Position numbers and translations under genes: made by a program
DNA from: Owenia fusiformis
Taxonomy: Eukaryota > Annelida > Polychaeta > Sabellida > Oweniidae
Length of the DNA: 64,000 nucleotides
Direction of reading: 5' to 3'
Assembly: GCA_903813345.2 (NCBI GenBank)
Contig: CAIIXF020000235.1
Location: 332,659-396,658 of the forward strand
The notes under the pieces: model-generated
Told to the model about the DNA's origin: nothing
The model's input: the letters and a program-made list of their open reading frames with translations, nothing else
Databases searched by the model: none
Shown here: positions 33,801 to 44,800 of the stretch, piece after piece
Layout of the letters: the number at the start of each line of letters is the position of its first letter
Numbering within the stretch: the stretch's first letter is position 1

Positions 33801-34001
33801 AATTTCAAAATTGAAGTGAGTAAGGATAATGTGACTTGGGAACTATGCTATCATCAGAAAAGTACTTTAGGAACATGCGGACGTGATTGGCGGATGTTTA
33901 AATGTTCTCATGGTTTATACGGGCGCTACGTAAGACTACAACAACATTTTAGCATTCAACGCATTCTCACACTCTGTGAAGTTGCTGTGTTTGAACCATA
34001 A
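30863..34001 (+). CDS. Gene B: secreted protein with two FTP lectin domains, complete
   Basis: Six exons: 30863-30899, 31163-31222, 31408-31665, 33025-33237, 33343-33600 and 33790-34001. All introns are phase 1 with GT/AG, and the sum is 1038 bases, or 345 residues. Exon 1 encodes a short hydrophobic leader, M-W-K-F-C-S-L-L-F-V-A-C, a signal peptide. Exon 2 ends W-C-G-G-T-I-W-K-E-T. Exons 3-4 make a class I FTP domain (C-T-H-T, NWWMVDL, NRQCGVNNCG, ending CEVAVFRPSS). Exons 5-6 make a class II domain (AAAAIDGNVDGD, KPWWMVDL, NRQCRG, ending CEVAVFEP and stop). Calcium-site residues of the family (DGN-x-D, C-E) are present in domain II. An otherwise conserved Cys in domain II (N-C-G) is Phe here but Cys in the inverted copy B'. 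Likely a secreted glycan-binding defence lectin; the sugar target is not known. Confidence 0.87.
31870..32735. mobile_element. Mariner-type MITE of 866 bp with long inverted repeats
   Basis: Begins CAGTGTGTCTCAAAAAATG and ends with its complement, flanked by TA on both sides (31868-31869, 32736-32737). The inverted repeats extend about 150 bases inward (TTTGACACCATCAGATTC and its partner). No transposase. It lies in the intron that splits domain I of gene B; the right arm has the uninterrupted site. Confidence 0.88.
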
Positions 34002-35098
34002 AATACTGTACCTTTGTCATAATATTTATCACAATATACAGTATCTTAGAAAATAGTTATGGATGAAGTGTGCTGTTAAAATTTAATTTTAACGTTTCAT
34101 CTCTTAATTAGTTATTGAAATATTATCAAATTTAAGCGTTTTTTATTATATCGTTTATAGAATATATGATGTTTATGAATACACTCGTGCATACACTGTT
34201 ATAATGAAAATTGTTAAAAATATTATCGTTGAATTATACATGAAAGTCTGCAAACGAATGCAAAATAACAAAATTAAAATTTTACTATCAATACAATCAT
34301 ATCCATGTTTTGATGGTTGCATGGAAACGATTGTTATTTGAGTCTTGCCTAAAAGCTTGAGCATTAATCAAATGTGTCTTGTTAAATGTCATTGAACGAT
34401 GAACAATTTGGATGTGTATACGTGCAGTTTTAAACTAACCGACCTGTCCACCATATTGTAATGTATTCTATAAAACCTCTTATATGACATTAACCAAAAA
34501 TAAACGTTTCTAAGCGGTTTCATCAAAACAATTATTATTTGAATCTTGCCAAAGAACGTGGACACGAATTGTTTTGTGGTTGAATTTGTTAATACCATAA
34601 CACACGAATGTATATACGTGTAGTTTAAACAAACCAACCCGGTCACAGCATTGTTATGTATTTCATAAAACGTACCTCAAATATGACAAACACCACGTAG
34701 CTCAGGGATTAAAAAGGCGTGCTGCAATATTTACAAGGTCTGCCTCAGTACGTGAAACAATTGAAAGGTAAGTTTTGGTAGAATGGTATTCTAAAGATTA
34801 AGATCGGTTACGTATATCCAATGTTTAAAATTACCAGAAAAGAACAAGAACATGATACCAACGTAGTACAACTTATGCTTATTTTGATATAAAATGTAAG
34901 CATAGATGTTGCTATATATTGTGTACAATACAAATCACTTATCTGACACTATCAGTCGAGTGACAGTTCAACTATGGAAAATAGTTTATTTTTAAAGAAC
35001 TCATGATGATATTGTCAGATATTGATGTTTTCATACATGTATGATCCAAAATTCTGCTTAACTGCCTTTATACATTATAGGAACTAAAATCTATCAGC
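34002..35098. other. Intergenic between genes B and C
   Basis: AT-rich with no exons seen. The inverted-repeat match to the right arm ends at about 35043. Confidence 0.5.
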
Positions 35099-38000
35099 AT
35101 GGTGTCGTGTGGCGCAGTATTTTCCGTGGTAATATGTACGTATATCGATTATCTTAAATTACAATGTGAGACATCTTGTCATATGGATGATGATATTATA
35201 AGTTGCATTTTCGAAAATACAAAAAAATAAAAAAAATTATAAAAATGCATGAAAAGCATGATCAATTATCGTCAAATTAATTTGGACACAAATCAATCAC
35301 TATGTCGAACCAATAACTAATAATCGTTATTAGTATATTAGGTTATCAAGATAGTTATGTACGTACTCTTTAAACTGTTTTTAAGGTTTTGCGTTTTTAT
35401 ACACGAGTGAAGCAGCTAAACAATGCGGAGGCTCTGTATGGACGGAAACAGGTAGTATAAGCAAGTTTATATTATTTCAAAAAATATTGGAAGCGGTCCG
35501 AAAATGGCAAAATGCCCCAAAATGGCTATAAGTAGTGGCTAGAAATTTGCTGAAATCAAGGAAATTTATCTCAATCAGTAAACATGGCTTTTGAATATAA
35601 CAAACATGCGCTATTACTCCATAAATTCCCCTACCTACTTTTATAAACGTATTCGACTTATTAGAATATCTGTTGGTGTACTTGTATTAACGGAAACATT
35701 TTGAATTGTTGAAGAAATTTGCATTCCTGAAAGACTGCGGTCTGGGAGACCGGATTCAAGTTATACAGCATCAAGCTATTGGAATAATGACCCGGCCCAT
35801 GTTCCATCTCGAGCGAGACTTGATACTAAATACATGTAGGTATTTTAGTTCAGTTTTTTTTATTTATAAAGTTTGAGTCTATCAGTCATTATAGCTTTGC
35901 TGATGAGTAAAACTAGAAAACAATAATTGTGTGTTACTTGAATGGATATTTCTCATTTAAGAAGCTACACTGAAGCCATTGGTGCCTGGGCACCACATTT
36001 TATCAACAAAGCGCAATGGATACAGGCTGACCTTGGAAAAGTTATGAAGGTCACCGGAATCATCATACAAGGAAGGAACATAGATGGCGATCCGAGAGGT
36101 CCAGGAGTCAACCAATGGGTCACATCCTATAAACTATTGTACAGTAAAGATGGAAATAGGTTTACAGAATATAAAAAGGTCATTCATTTTTCAATTTCTT
36201 GAATGTCCCACATCACCTGAAACTGATTGTTTAATCTTGTATGAATACCATCAATGTGTATCTACATGTAATATTATTATCTGATCTTATTATAGTGATA
36301 ATGATACTCGAATAGCTTGGGATAGTTTCCAAAATATCAAACCTGAAAAGTCACTTTAATTAACATTAGCATCATGTCAAGAGCAATCAGGTATTGCTCC
36401 TTTTTAGTTTTAAAATAAACCACCATTTCCTTTTTGGGTTGTGTCCAATTGCTATCTTACAATGGTATCCTGAAACGTGATTTTATTCTAAAGGTTTTGC
36501 CTGGGAACCATGATAGTGACTCGTACGCAACACAAATGATTGATGCAGTAGAGGCCAGGTATATCCGCATCAATCCGCAGGCATGGAATCATCCAAACTG
36601 GATGGCAATGCGCTTTGGTGTCCTCGGATGCTCAATAGGTAAATATATTGCTTTTTGAAGTTCAAAAAAGTATTATAAGGTATTCACCATATATCGTTAC
36701 TACTAAATTATTAAAGCATCAATAGCAATAACCTGAATTTTAGTCTACAAAATTGATTTATTAATATGATATATGGGTGTTGCCCAATCGGTGCTTATAT
36801 ATTTATAAAATGCCATTTATTCACTTGTTCTGCTATTCATTATGAAAGCATATAGTCAAAATAAAAAAGATACTTGACTTATTGTATTAATTAAACAGAG
36901 GAATTGGGGAATTTGGCTCTCGGGAAACCTGCCTCCCAATCTTCAGAATATTTGCCACAACCGTTTCCTGCTGGACTCGCTGTTGACGGTGTTGAAGATG
37001 GAGATTTTGAACATGGCTCATGTGCAAATACAAACCATGAGAACAAACCATGGTGGAAGGTCGACCTTCAAGCTGTCTATCCCATTGGATCTGTTAAGTT
37101 GTATAATAGGAAGTGTGACGTAGACAATTGTGGAGGTGGACCCTCCGACATTGTTGAAGGTATTCTAACAATTGATTCACCGATAATGTGAGGGCCCACA
37201 TAACTTGGTGCTGTTGATTGTTGACAGCGTTAATAGATGTTTGGTTTGCATTATTCTAACCAAAGATGATAACAAAGTGAAGCGAAACGATCCGGATACA
37301 TTGGTAAAACATATCGCATAAACAAACGTGCTACACATTAACTCCGAAACATATACAATTCTTTGTGATATTGATTAAAAAAACTGACTGATGTCGATCT
37401 ATTACTTCGTTTGATTTATTGATGATACCCGTGTCTCATTTTCATAGATCGTCTTTCGAACTTTAAAATTGAAGTAAGCAAAAACGCTAACGACTGGGAG
37501 TTATGCGTCTTCTATAGAAATGCAGCACTTGAACACTGCAAGGACAGTTGTCAGAGGTTTTACTGCCCAAGTGGAATGAAAGGACGCTATGTTAGGGTTC
37601 AGCTGCAAGACACAAATTGGCTCACTCTCTGTGAAGTTGCTGTTTTTCGGCCATCTAGTAATTATTCATATTTATCAATGTACAATTACACAATTTATTG
37701 TCCCGGTCATACACATGTGATAATTCAAATTTAATTTTAGAAAAGCACAAGTATGACCCGATTTAAAAAAAAAGCTGTTATATTTGCAATCCATCAGAAT
37801 TTAAGTACACAAATAAAGAAGACTAACAAAAGCAATTATTTCATTTCAGAAATAAATAATCTTGCTCTTGGTAAGCCTGCCACACAATCATCAAATCATC
37901 CTTGGTCTGGCACTACTGCTGCAGCAGCAGTGGATGGCAATATAGATGGCGATACTGTGCATTTCTCTTGTATACACACTGATGATGGTGATATAAATCC

Positions 38001-38611
38001 ATGGTGGAAAGTAGACCTAGGTTCCGTGAAAACTATTGGATCCGTGGCTCTATTTAATAGGCAGTGTCGTGGAAGTGACAATTGTGGTACTGATCTAGCG
38101 GATGTAGAGGGTATATAATTTTATCTTTAGTGTTGATATTTTTTTTATTTAACTACGGACTATTTTTTGAGTTTAAAAGTCCATAGAATGATACCCCTTT
38201 TTCTTCACACAGATTCAATAAGCAGATTAGTAAATGTAGTTCAAACGAAATCATACGAGGGTGGAACTGGGCATATGATGTATATAAAGCATATGCAAAT
38301 GTGTTGGACATCGATAATATTTTCTCAGTAATGTATAGGCCTAAACCAAGCCGCACTATTAAGCGAATAAAACCATGGAGTCTTACAATGAAACATATAC
38401 ATTTTTAGAGCGACTAAAGAACTTCAAAATTGAAGTGAGTCAAGACGGCTCCAGCTGGGATCTATGCGTTCACTTCACAAGTTCATTGACGTCATGTGGG
38501 AAGGATTGGCAGATTTTCCAATGCCCAAATGGTCTGTCTGGACGTTATATAAGAGTACACCAACCAGGCTTGTATCTGACCCTCTGTGAAGTCGCTGTAT
38601 TCGAACCGTGA
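35099..38611 (+). CDS. Gene C: secreted F5/8C (discoidin) plus two FTP lectin domains, complete
   Basis: Nine exons: 35099-35135, 35386-35451, 35715-35835, 35962-36178, 36494-36638, 36899-37159, 37448-37657, 37850-38110 and 38409-38611. They total 1521 bases, or 506 residues, in a consistent frame. Exon 1 is a 12-residue hydrophobic signal (M-V-S-C-G-A-V-F-S-V-V-I). Exon 2 carries A-A-K-Q-C-G-G-S-V-W-T-E-T. Exons 3-5 form one F5/8 type C domain: S-G-R-P-D-S-S-Y-T-A-S-S, then W-I-Q-A-D-L-G, S-Y-K-L-L-Y-S-x-D-G, L-P-G-N-x-D, R-Y-I-R-I-N-P, and the closing R-F-G-V-L-G-C. Exons 6-7 are a class I FTP domain (C-A-N-T, PWWKVDL, ending CEVAVFRPS). Exons 8-9 are a class II domain (C-I-H-T, PWWKVDL, ending CEVAVFEP and stop). 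F5/8C and FTP are related galactose-binding-like folds, so this protein stacks three carbohydrate- or lipid-binding modules. It is single copy in the window. Confidence 0.87.
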
Positions 38612-38850
38612 TCCAATACAAGGTTTTGAAGTGATTAGAGACCTGCAAAGCAAATGGAATTGTGAATTCAAATTGACGCTGAATTATAAATTGCTGTCAT
38701 CAAAACAATTATTTTGTTTTTGTCTCATATATAAGGTGACATACATTATGATCAATTATTGTGGAAGCAGCCCGGGGGAAGCAGGAAGGTGTAATGGTTC
38801 AGCATTATGGAGTTTAAGCTTGCAATGTTTTTCACAACCTAAGCGTTAAA
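38612..38850 (+). other. 3' flank of gene C with a possible exon-2 relic
   Basis: A short open stretch near 38760-38815 reads ...E-A-G-R-C-N-G-S-A-L-W-S. This resembles the E-A-A-K-Q-C-G-G-S-V-W module of the lectin genes but has no convincing splice sites. It may be a decayed exon or chance. Confidence 0.25.
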
Positions 38851-38855
38851 GCTAC

Positions 38856-39400
38856 GTTCGCACCAACGGCGCTTTGATGGCGCTTTAAAGCGGCTTGTAA
38901 AGCGGCACCAAAGCGTAACAAAGCTTGATCAAAGCGTCAGGGTCGTAATAGGTCGTGGAAAAGCTCGGAGTAAAGCGGGATAATCGGCAAGAGCGCCAAA
39001 AAATTTAAAACTGTTGAAAAATTTTGGGCGCTCTGTTACGAATCGATTAAAGCGCCGAGAGCGTATCAAAGCTTAACAAACAGTAACAAAGCTCAACAAA
39101 GCTTGACCCAAAGCGTAGGAAAGCTTAACAGAGCTTGGTTCAAAGCGGCGACCCTAGTCTCTTCTCGGTCTATTACCACTTGACACGCTTTGTTAAGATG
39201 TCTCAAGATTTGCTACGATCTGGCATGAAGATCTGACACGAGGTCAGACGATTTCATCAATATCTGACAATCTTTGTTACAATTTCATGAAGGACTCTCA
39301 AGCTCATAAGTGGCATAAAATCGTCATCTCTTTGCTACGCTTTGGTGCCGCTTTACAGGCCGCTTTAAAGCGCCATCAAAGCGCCGTTGGTATGAACAAA
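38856..39400. mobile_element. Foldback element 1 with dense AAAGCG/CGCTTT repeats
   Basis: The left end CACCAACGGCGCTTTGATGG...CGCTTTAAAGCGG is mirrored at the right end CCGCTTTAAAGCGCCATC...GCGCCGTTGG. The interior is filled with AAAGCGTAACAAAGCTT-like units. No coding frame. Confidence 0.75.
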
Positions 39401-39409
39401 AATGACAAA

Positions 39410-40500
39410 AGTGACGGCGCTTTGTTCGCCGATTTAAAGCGTAGCAAAGCTTGATTAAAGCGGCGGGGTCGTAATAGGTCTTAGAAAAGCTCGGAGTAAA
39501 GCGGGATATTCGGCAAGAGCGCCAAAAAAATTTGAACTGTTTAAAAATTTTGGGCGCTCTGCTACGAATTGATTAAATCGCCGAGAGCGTATCAAACTTG
39601 AACAAACCGTAACAAGGCTCAGAAAAGCTTGACCCAAAGCGTAGGAAAGCTTAACATAGCGTTGATAGGTTCCCCACGCTGTGACCAGGCTTTGTTACGC
39701 TTGAAATCATGCTTTGATAAGCATTATTACGCTTTGATGCGATTATGACGCTTTGAATCAGGCTCTGATACGATTGTCAAGCTCTGTTGTGCATTGTTAC
39801 GCTCTGTTAAGCTCTGTCACGCATTGGAAAATGTCGAGATCGCCGATTTCATGCCGCTTTTGATCCAATGACTATATAAAGATGCAGTAGATCCATAAAA
39901 CCATTGCATCTTTGACTCGAGAACACGATGGCAGAACAACAAGATCCAGAAATTCCAGATGGACCAGATCATGACCTATCTGAATAAGACATGACGTTTG
40001 ACGCACGGCGTGCGTGAGAGATCATGAGGAAGCTTGTCAAGCGTAACAAAGCCTAACAAAGCGTTTCAGTTCCTGATGTAAGCGTCTCAATTTGCTGGAA
40101 AGCTTGAGAGTCCTTCATGAAAGCGTAACAAAGAGTGTCAGATATTGATGAAAGCGTCTGACCTCGTGTCAGATCATCATGCCAGATCGTAACAAATCCT
40201 GAGGCATCTTAACGAAGCGTGTAAAGTGATAACAGACCGTGAAGAGACTGGGGTCCCCGCTTTAAATCAAGCTCTGTTAAGCTTTCCTACGCTTTGGGTC
40301 AAGCTTTGCTGAGCTTTGTTACGGTTTTTAAGCTTTGATACGCTCTCGGCGCTTTAAGCAATTCGTAACAGAACGCCCAAAATTTTTAAACAGTTTAACA
40401 TTTTTTGGCGCTCTTGCCGAATATCCCGCTTTACTCCGAACTTTTCTACGACTTATTACGACCCCTACGCTTTAATCAAGCTTTGTTACGCTTTGGTGCC
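39410..40500. mobile_element. Foldback element 2, related to element 1, cut by the gap
   Basis: The left arm (39415-39660: GGCGCTTTGTTCGCC, GGTCGTAATAGGTC, GTAAAGCGGGATATTCGGC, AAGAGCGCC) is mirrored at 40255-40500 (GGCGCTCTTGCCGAATATC, CGACTTATTACGACCC). This gives long inverted repeats around a 600-base core. The right terminus lies in the 500-N gap, probably because such a structure is hard to assemble. Confidence 0.75.
39873..39987 (+). other. TATA box and 19-codon relic reading frame in the core of foldback element 2
   Basis: TATATAA at 39873-39879 is followed 49 bases later by ATG at 39928 and a 19-codon frame rich in acidic residues (MAEQQDPEIPDGPDHDLSE) ending TAA at 39985-39987. The layout is that of a transposon promoter with the beginning of a lost transposase gene. 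No family assigned. Confidence 0.4.
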
Positions 40501-41000
40501 NNNNNNNNNNNNNNNNNNNNNNNNNNNNNNNNNNNNNNNNNNNNNNNNNNNNNNNNNNNNNNNNNNNNNNNNNNNNNNNNNNNNNNNNNNNNNNNNNNNN
40601 NNNNNNNNNNNNNNNNNNNNNNNNNNNNNNNNNNNNNNNNNNNNNNNNNNNNNNNNNNNNNNNNNNNNNNNNNNNNNNNNNNNNNNNNNNNNNNNNNNNN
40701 NNNNNNNNNNNNNNNNNNNNNNNNNNNNNNNNNNNNNNNNNNNNNNNNNNNNNNNNNNNNNNNNNNNNNNNNNNNNNNNNNNNNNNNNNNNNNNNNNNNN
40801 NNNNNNNNNNNNNNNNNNNNNNNNNNNNNNNNNNNNNNNNNNNNNNNNNNNNNNNNNNNNNNNNNNNNNNNNNNNNNNNNNNNNNNNNNNNNNNNNNNNN
40901 NNNNNNNNNNNNNNNNNNNNNNNNNNNNNNNNNNNNNNNNNNNNNNNNNNNNNNNNNNNNNNNNNNNNNNNNNNNNNNNNNNNNNNNNNNNNNNNNNNNN
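40501..41000. other. Scaffold gap of 500 N at the centre of the inverted repeat
   Basis: Exactly 500 N. The axis of symmetry of the inner arms (about 41,000 to 41,600) falls at or beside it, so the orientation of everything to its right depends on how this gap was bridged. Confidence 0.99.
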
Positions 41001-41149
41001 TTTACTTGTCTCGTTTTCAATGTACTAACATGTGAGAGAACTTCAAATTGAAAACCATTTCTGAATGTCATTCTTGTCAATAAAACCAGACTAGTATCCT
41101 ATTGTGTATTTAAATGACAAGTAAAGTATAATACATACACGTGTGATTT

Positions 41150-41430
41150 TTGTGTCAAAGTTCAAAGTTCTTTACAGTTTCTTCACAAGTATTAAAAGCT
41201 TCAATGCACTGTTATGTAATTTTATGTTTGATCATAATAATCTTAAATGCAACAATGTGTTTGAGATATCACTGTAAGCCTCTTTTCTGTGTAATATGTA
41301 ATGTGATGTTATGACAAAGTTTAAATATTTTTACAGTTTCTTAAACAGTACTAAAAGCTTCAGTGCACTGTAATACATGTTTATATTTGTTCATAATGTT
41401 AGAAATGCATCAAGCATTTGTGAAATCACA
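41150..41430. repeat. Diverged tandem duplication, unit about 0.18 kb
   Basis: 'TTTACAGTTTCTTCACAAGTATTAAAAGC' type sequence at about 41172 is repeated at about 41331 with TTTACAGTTTCTTAAACAG and TACTAAAAGCTTCAGTGCACTG. The surrounding 41.0-41.88 kb has no gene. Confidence 0.6.
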
Positions 41431-41883
41431 CAACGGCACAATTTCAAAGTGTTTTTCATACGAGTAGCAAAATACATTACATAAAAAAAGTTTTTTTCAC
41501 TAAAACATGTAATTGTATTTTAACTCACAAATGAATAGGATTGCACAGTGCTCACACACAAGCAAACAAACACCTCATTTCATAATTAAAAATAAAATGT
41601 CAAATTATGGAGATAATGTTAAAAAAGTCATTGCAATAACTTTTTATTAAGCTTGCAAGTTGATATAAACAACATTATGTTGCCAGGTTCTTCAAACGTC
41701 CTAGCAAAACATATGACACTATGACAATTAGTAAGGTAGAAGAGACACTTAGATTTAGAGAGAGTAGGATAAGTAGTGAAGTATTTTATAAATAGACTAT
41801 TATGTAAAAGATGCAATTATGAGTTAATGTTTATGTTTATCTAGTTAAGAGGAGTTTTAAAAATCAATTCTTAATTTACTACT

Positions 41884-44800
41884 GTGTATTGTATTGTATT
41901 GTATTCTTTATTTACCTCTTATATAAGAGAGTTACAATTGTACATTAATTGGAAGTTAATACATAAATAAGAAAATAGATAAATTATTTGCTCATGTTTA
42001 TGAAATGATCGAAGTTGCGAGCGTTGCTTGTCTCTTGATATACATTGAATGAATTATTAAGACAGCTTGCAATGCAAGATCGTCGTTTGTACAATTTAAG
42101 ATCAGATTGATGCAATCTTTAACACTACTTGTATCGTTATATTTATAGATTTCGTAAAGTGCTAACCTTTCTTCAACATACAACTCGCAATGGCAGAGAA
42201 AATGTTCGATTGATTCAATTTCATTTAAGTTGCAGACATTGCACAATCGACCATTTTCTTTTGAGATATCCCACTTTTTGTGACCGTTTAGACCTAATTG
42301 ACCAGTCATTAACTTCACAACAGTTGTAAATTGTTTTTTCAATCGTGGCATCCTTTGACACAAAACATACCAGCTATTTGGAATTAGACATGAGTGACCA
42401 TTGATAAAATAAGATAAACCTTCGTATAACATGCATCTTATTCGAAACATTGATTCTTGTAGGTCTCGAATTCGACATTTTACTAGACGTTTCCAACTAC
42501 TTTTGGAGATCATTTGTCCATCTAACATTAGTTTTACAATTTCCGAAAGATCGTATTTCCTGGCCGTGCACCACATATGTGCGATGGGGGATGACATTTT
42601 AATTCCTTTAAAGTCAAATTCCATAAGTGTCATTCGTAAAATCAACAGTCTTTTGTATATGTTGTTGCAAGGCAAACTCAGTAACATCCATATGAACATT
42701 AGTTTTGCTGTATCGATCTGGTATTCTATACCTTCCCATCCAAGCGGCTCGTAGGCTACAGGGCATTCCGCCCATTCGGGAAAGGATTGTATTTTCCTGC
42801 CAATTTTTCGCTGCGCCGTTTCGAGTTTATTGATATCTTTTGATGAATAAGGGATAACGCTAGCACCATACGTTATTGATGGGGTGGCGAAAGTGTTATA
42901 AAGCTTCGACAGGGTTAAAGGTCGCATACCACCGACTCCCGATCCGAGGCCTAGTAGTGAATAATACTTTCTACAGCCCTTAGAAAGACTGTCTTCAATG
43001 TATTCGGTAATGTTACCAGAGACCGATAGCGGAATTCCAACATGTATTGTAGTGTTTACTGTCTCAATAGGAGTGCCATTTATTTTCACAATATTCTGGG
43101 TGGGTTGACAGTTTGCAGCTCTACTTTTCTTTCCGAACTTAAGAGTCTTGCATTTTCCTTTGTGAATGTCGTATCGCCATTTTACACTGTGGTCATAGAC
43201 TGCGTTAAGTAGAATATTCATGTTATCGAGTTCAGTGGAAATTAAAACCATGTCATCGGCGTAAGTAGGGCAAGTGACATCAATGTCGCCGATCGATGCG
43301 CCGAGTTTCATCCTTTGAAGATCACGTATTATGTCAGCGTTAAAGATTTGGTACAATATCATACTATATACCCCGCCTTGATGAACGCCACGTTTTACGT
43401 CAAATGTCTGTGATAAAATATTGCCAATTCGAACTACGCACTGATACGTTTTGTAGGAGTTGTACAAAATGCGCCATAATTTTGCGTTAACGCCGAGTAT
43501 ATACAGTTTGTAGAAGAGTCCTTCAATAAAAACGCCATCGAAGGCTTTACGTACGTCTAACGTCGTTACGTAAACGTCACGTCCTTTTTCAACGTTGTGT
43601 GAAATGGCTTCCTGAACAAGCAATGACGTATGGATCGATGAACATGATTTTAACGATGCACCTTGAAGTTGCGGTATACGTTCAAGAAGAAACGTCTTGC
43701 TTCTATTCAGCATGACGTTATCAAACATTTTCCTCAGTGACGTCATTAACGTTATGCCCCGATGGTCGTCCTTTTCTAACGGGTCCCGTTTTCCTCCTTT
43801 CAAAAGTGGAATTAGTATCCCGATTCGAAAGTTTTTAGGCGTATATTCATTGTTTATGACGTGCTGAAAAATCAATTTGATGATCTCTAACAATTTAGAG
43901 CCTCCATGCCGTATATGCTCCGCGGAAACATTATCCATTCCGGAGGCCTTTTTCAGGTTAAGCTGCTTGCTTGCGATTTCTATTTCCTCAAGTGTTATCG
44001 GATTGTCCATGAATATATTGCTATTATCGTGCGATTGTATTTCCATGAGACGTATCTGTTCATTAACGTGCATATAGAAGGCGTTGTCGTCTTCATCGGA
44101 TTGTGATGGAGTTGCTAATTGCTGGAAATAATTTTTCCATTCGTTACATATATCGTCAATATCAGATAATACTTTCCCACTATTGTCCTTAATAAGAGAT
44201 GTTTTCGAAGTAGCAGACTTCCTGCTTCTATTAAGTAGAACCCAGAACATATTTTGGCCCAAATCCTCAGTCTCGTATAGTTTATTTAATTCAGCTGTTT
44301 CGAATTCATATCTGGCGTACTTGTATGCTTTTTGAAAATTCCTTTTAGCGGCTTTATACCGTTCCCTAATGGGGTCAGATGAGTCCCTAGGGCGGCCTGC
44401 GCGTGTCCACTCCCGCCAAGCAGCATTGCGTTCCTTAACAAGTCTTCCCAGAGAATCGTTCCAGAACGGTTTTATGTGTTTTGAGAATTTCCTTTTCGGA
44501 ATATGCGAGTCTGATATATTCACCATACTGGAAGTAAGTGTATCGATCATACAATCAATTTCATCATTAGTTAATTGTTTAATTCTCATATCAGGGATCA
44601 TCTCATTGATAGTCTGGGTGAGCGTATGTGTATAGCCAGCCTTAATCTGATCCGGTGACACTTTATTCCATGCATATTTGATACAATCAGCATTGATAAC
44701 AGAGATATGTTTGAGACCTTTAATATTGATGGTAATACTTAAATGGAGATGATCACTCGAATTAGATGCATGCTCTGGTATAACTTTACAGATTAACACA

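Larger units (their letters stand above)
28413..35043 (+). repeat. Left inner arm of the giant inverted repeat
   Basis: Reverse-complement match to about 47030-53788, including all of gene B. Paired positions drift (sums 82071, 83337, 83215, then about 82520) because each arm has private insertions. The match stops at about 35043, 56 bases before the first exon of gene C. Confidence 0.9.

Noticed and set aside
38586-38849. 87-codon frame overlapping the end of gene C
   Set aside because: It is in another frame from the CEVAVFEP end and has no good splice sites. Only the short C-N-G-S-A-L-W stretch is of possible interest.
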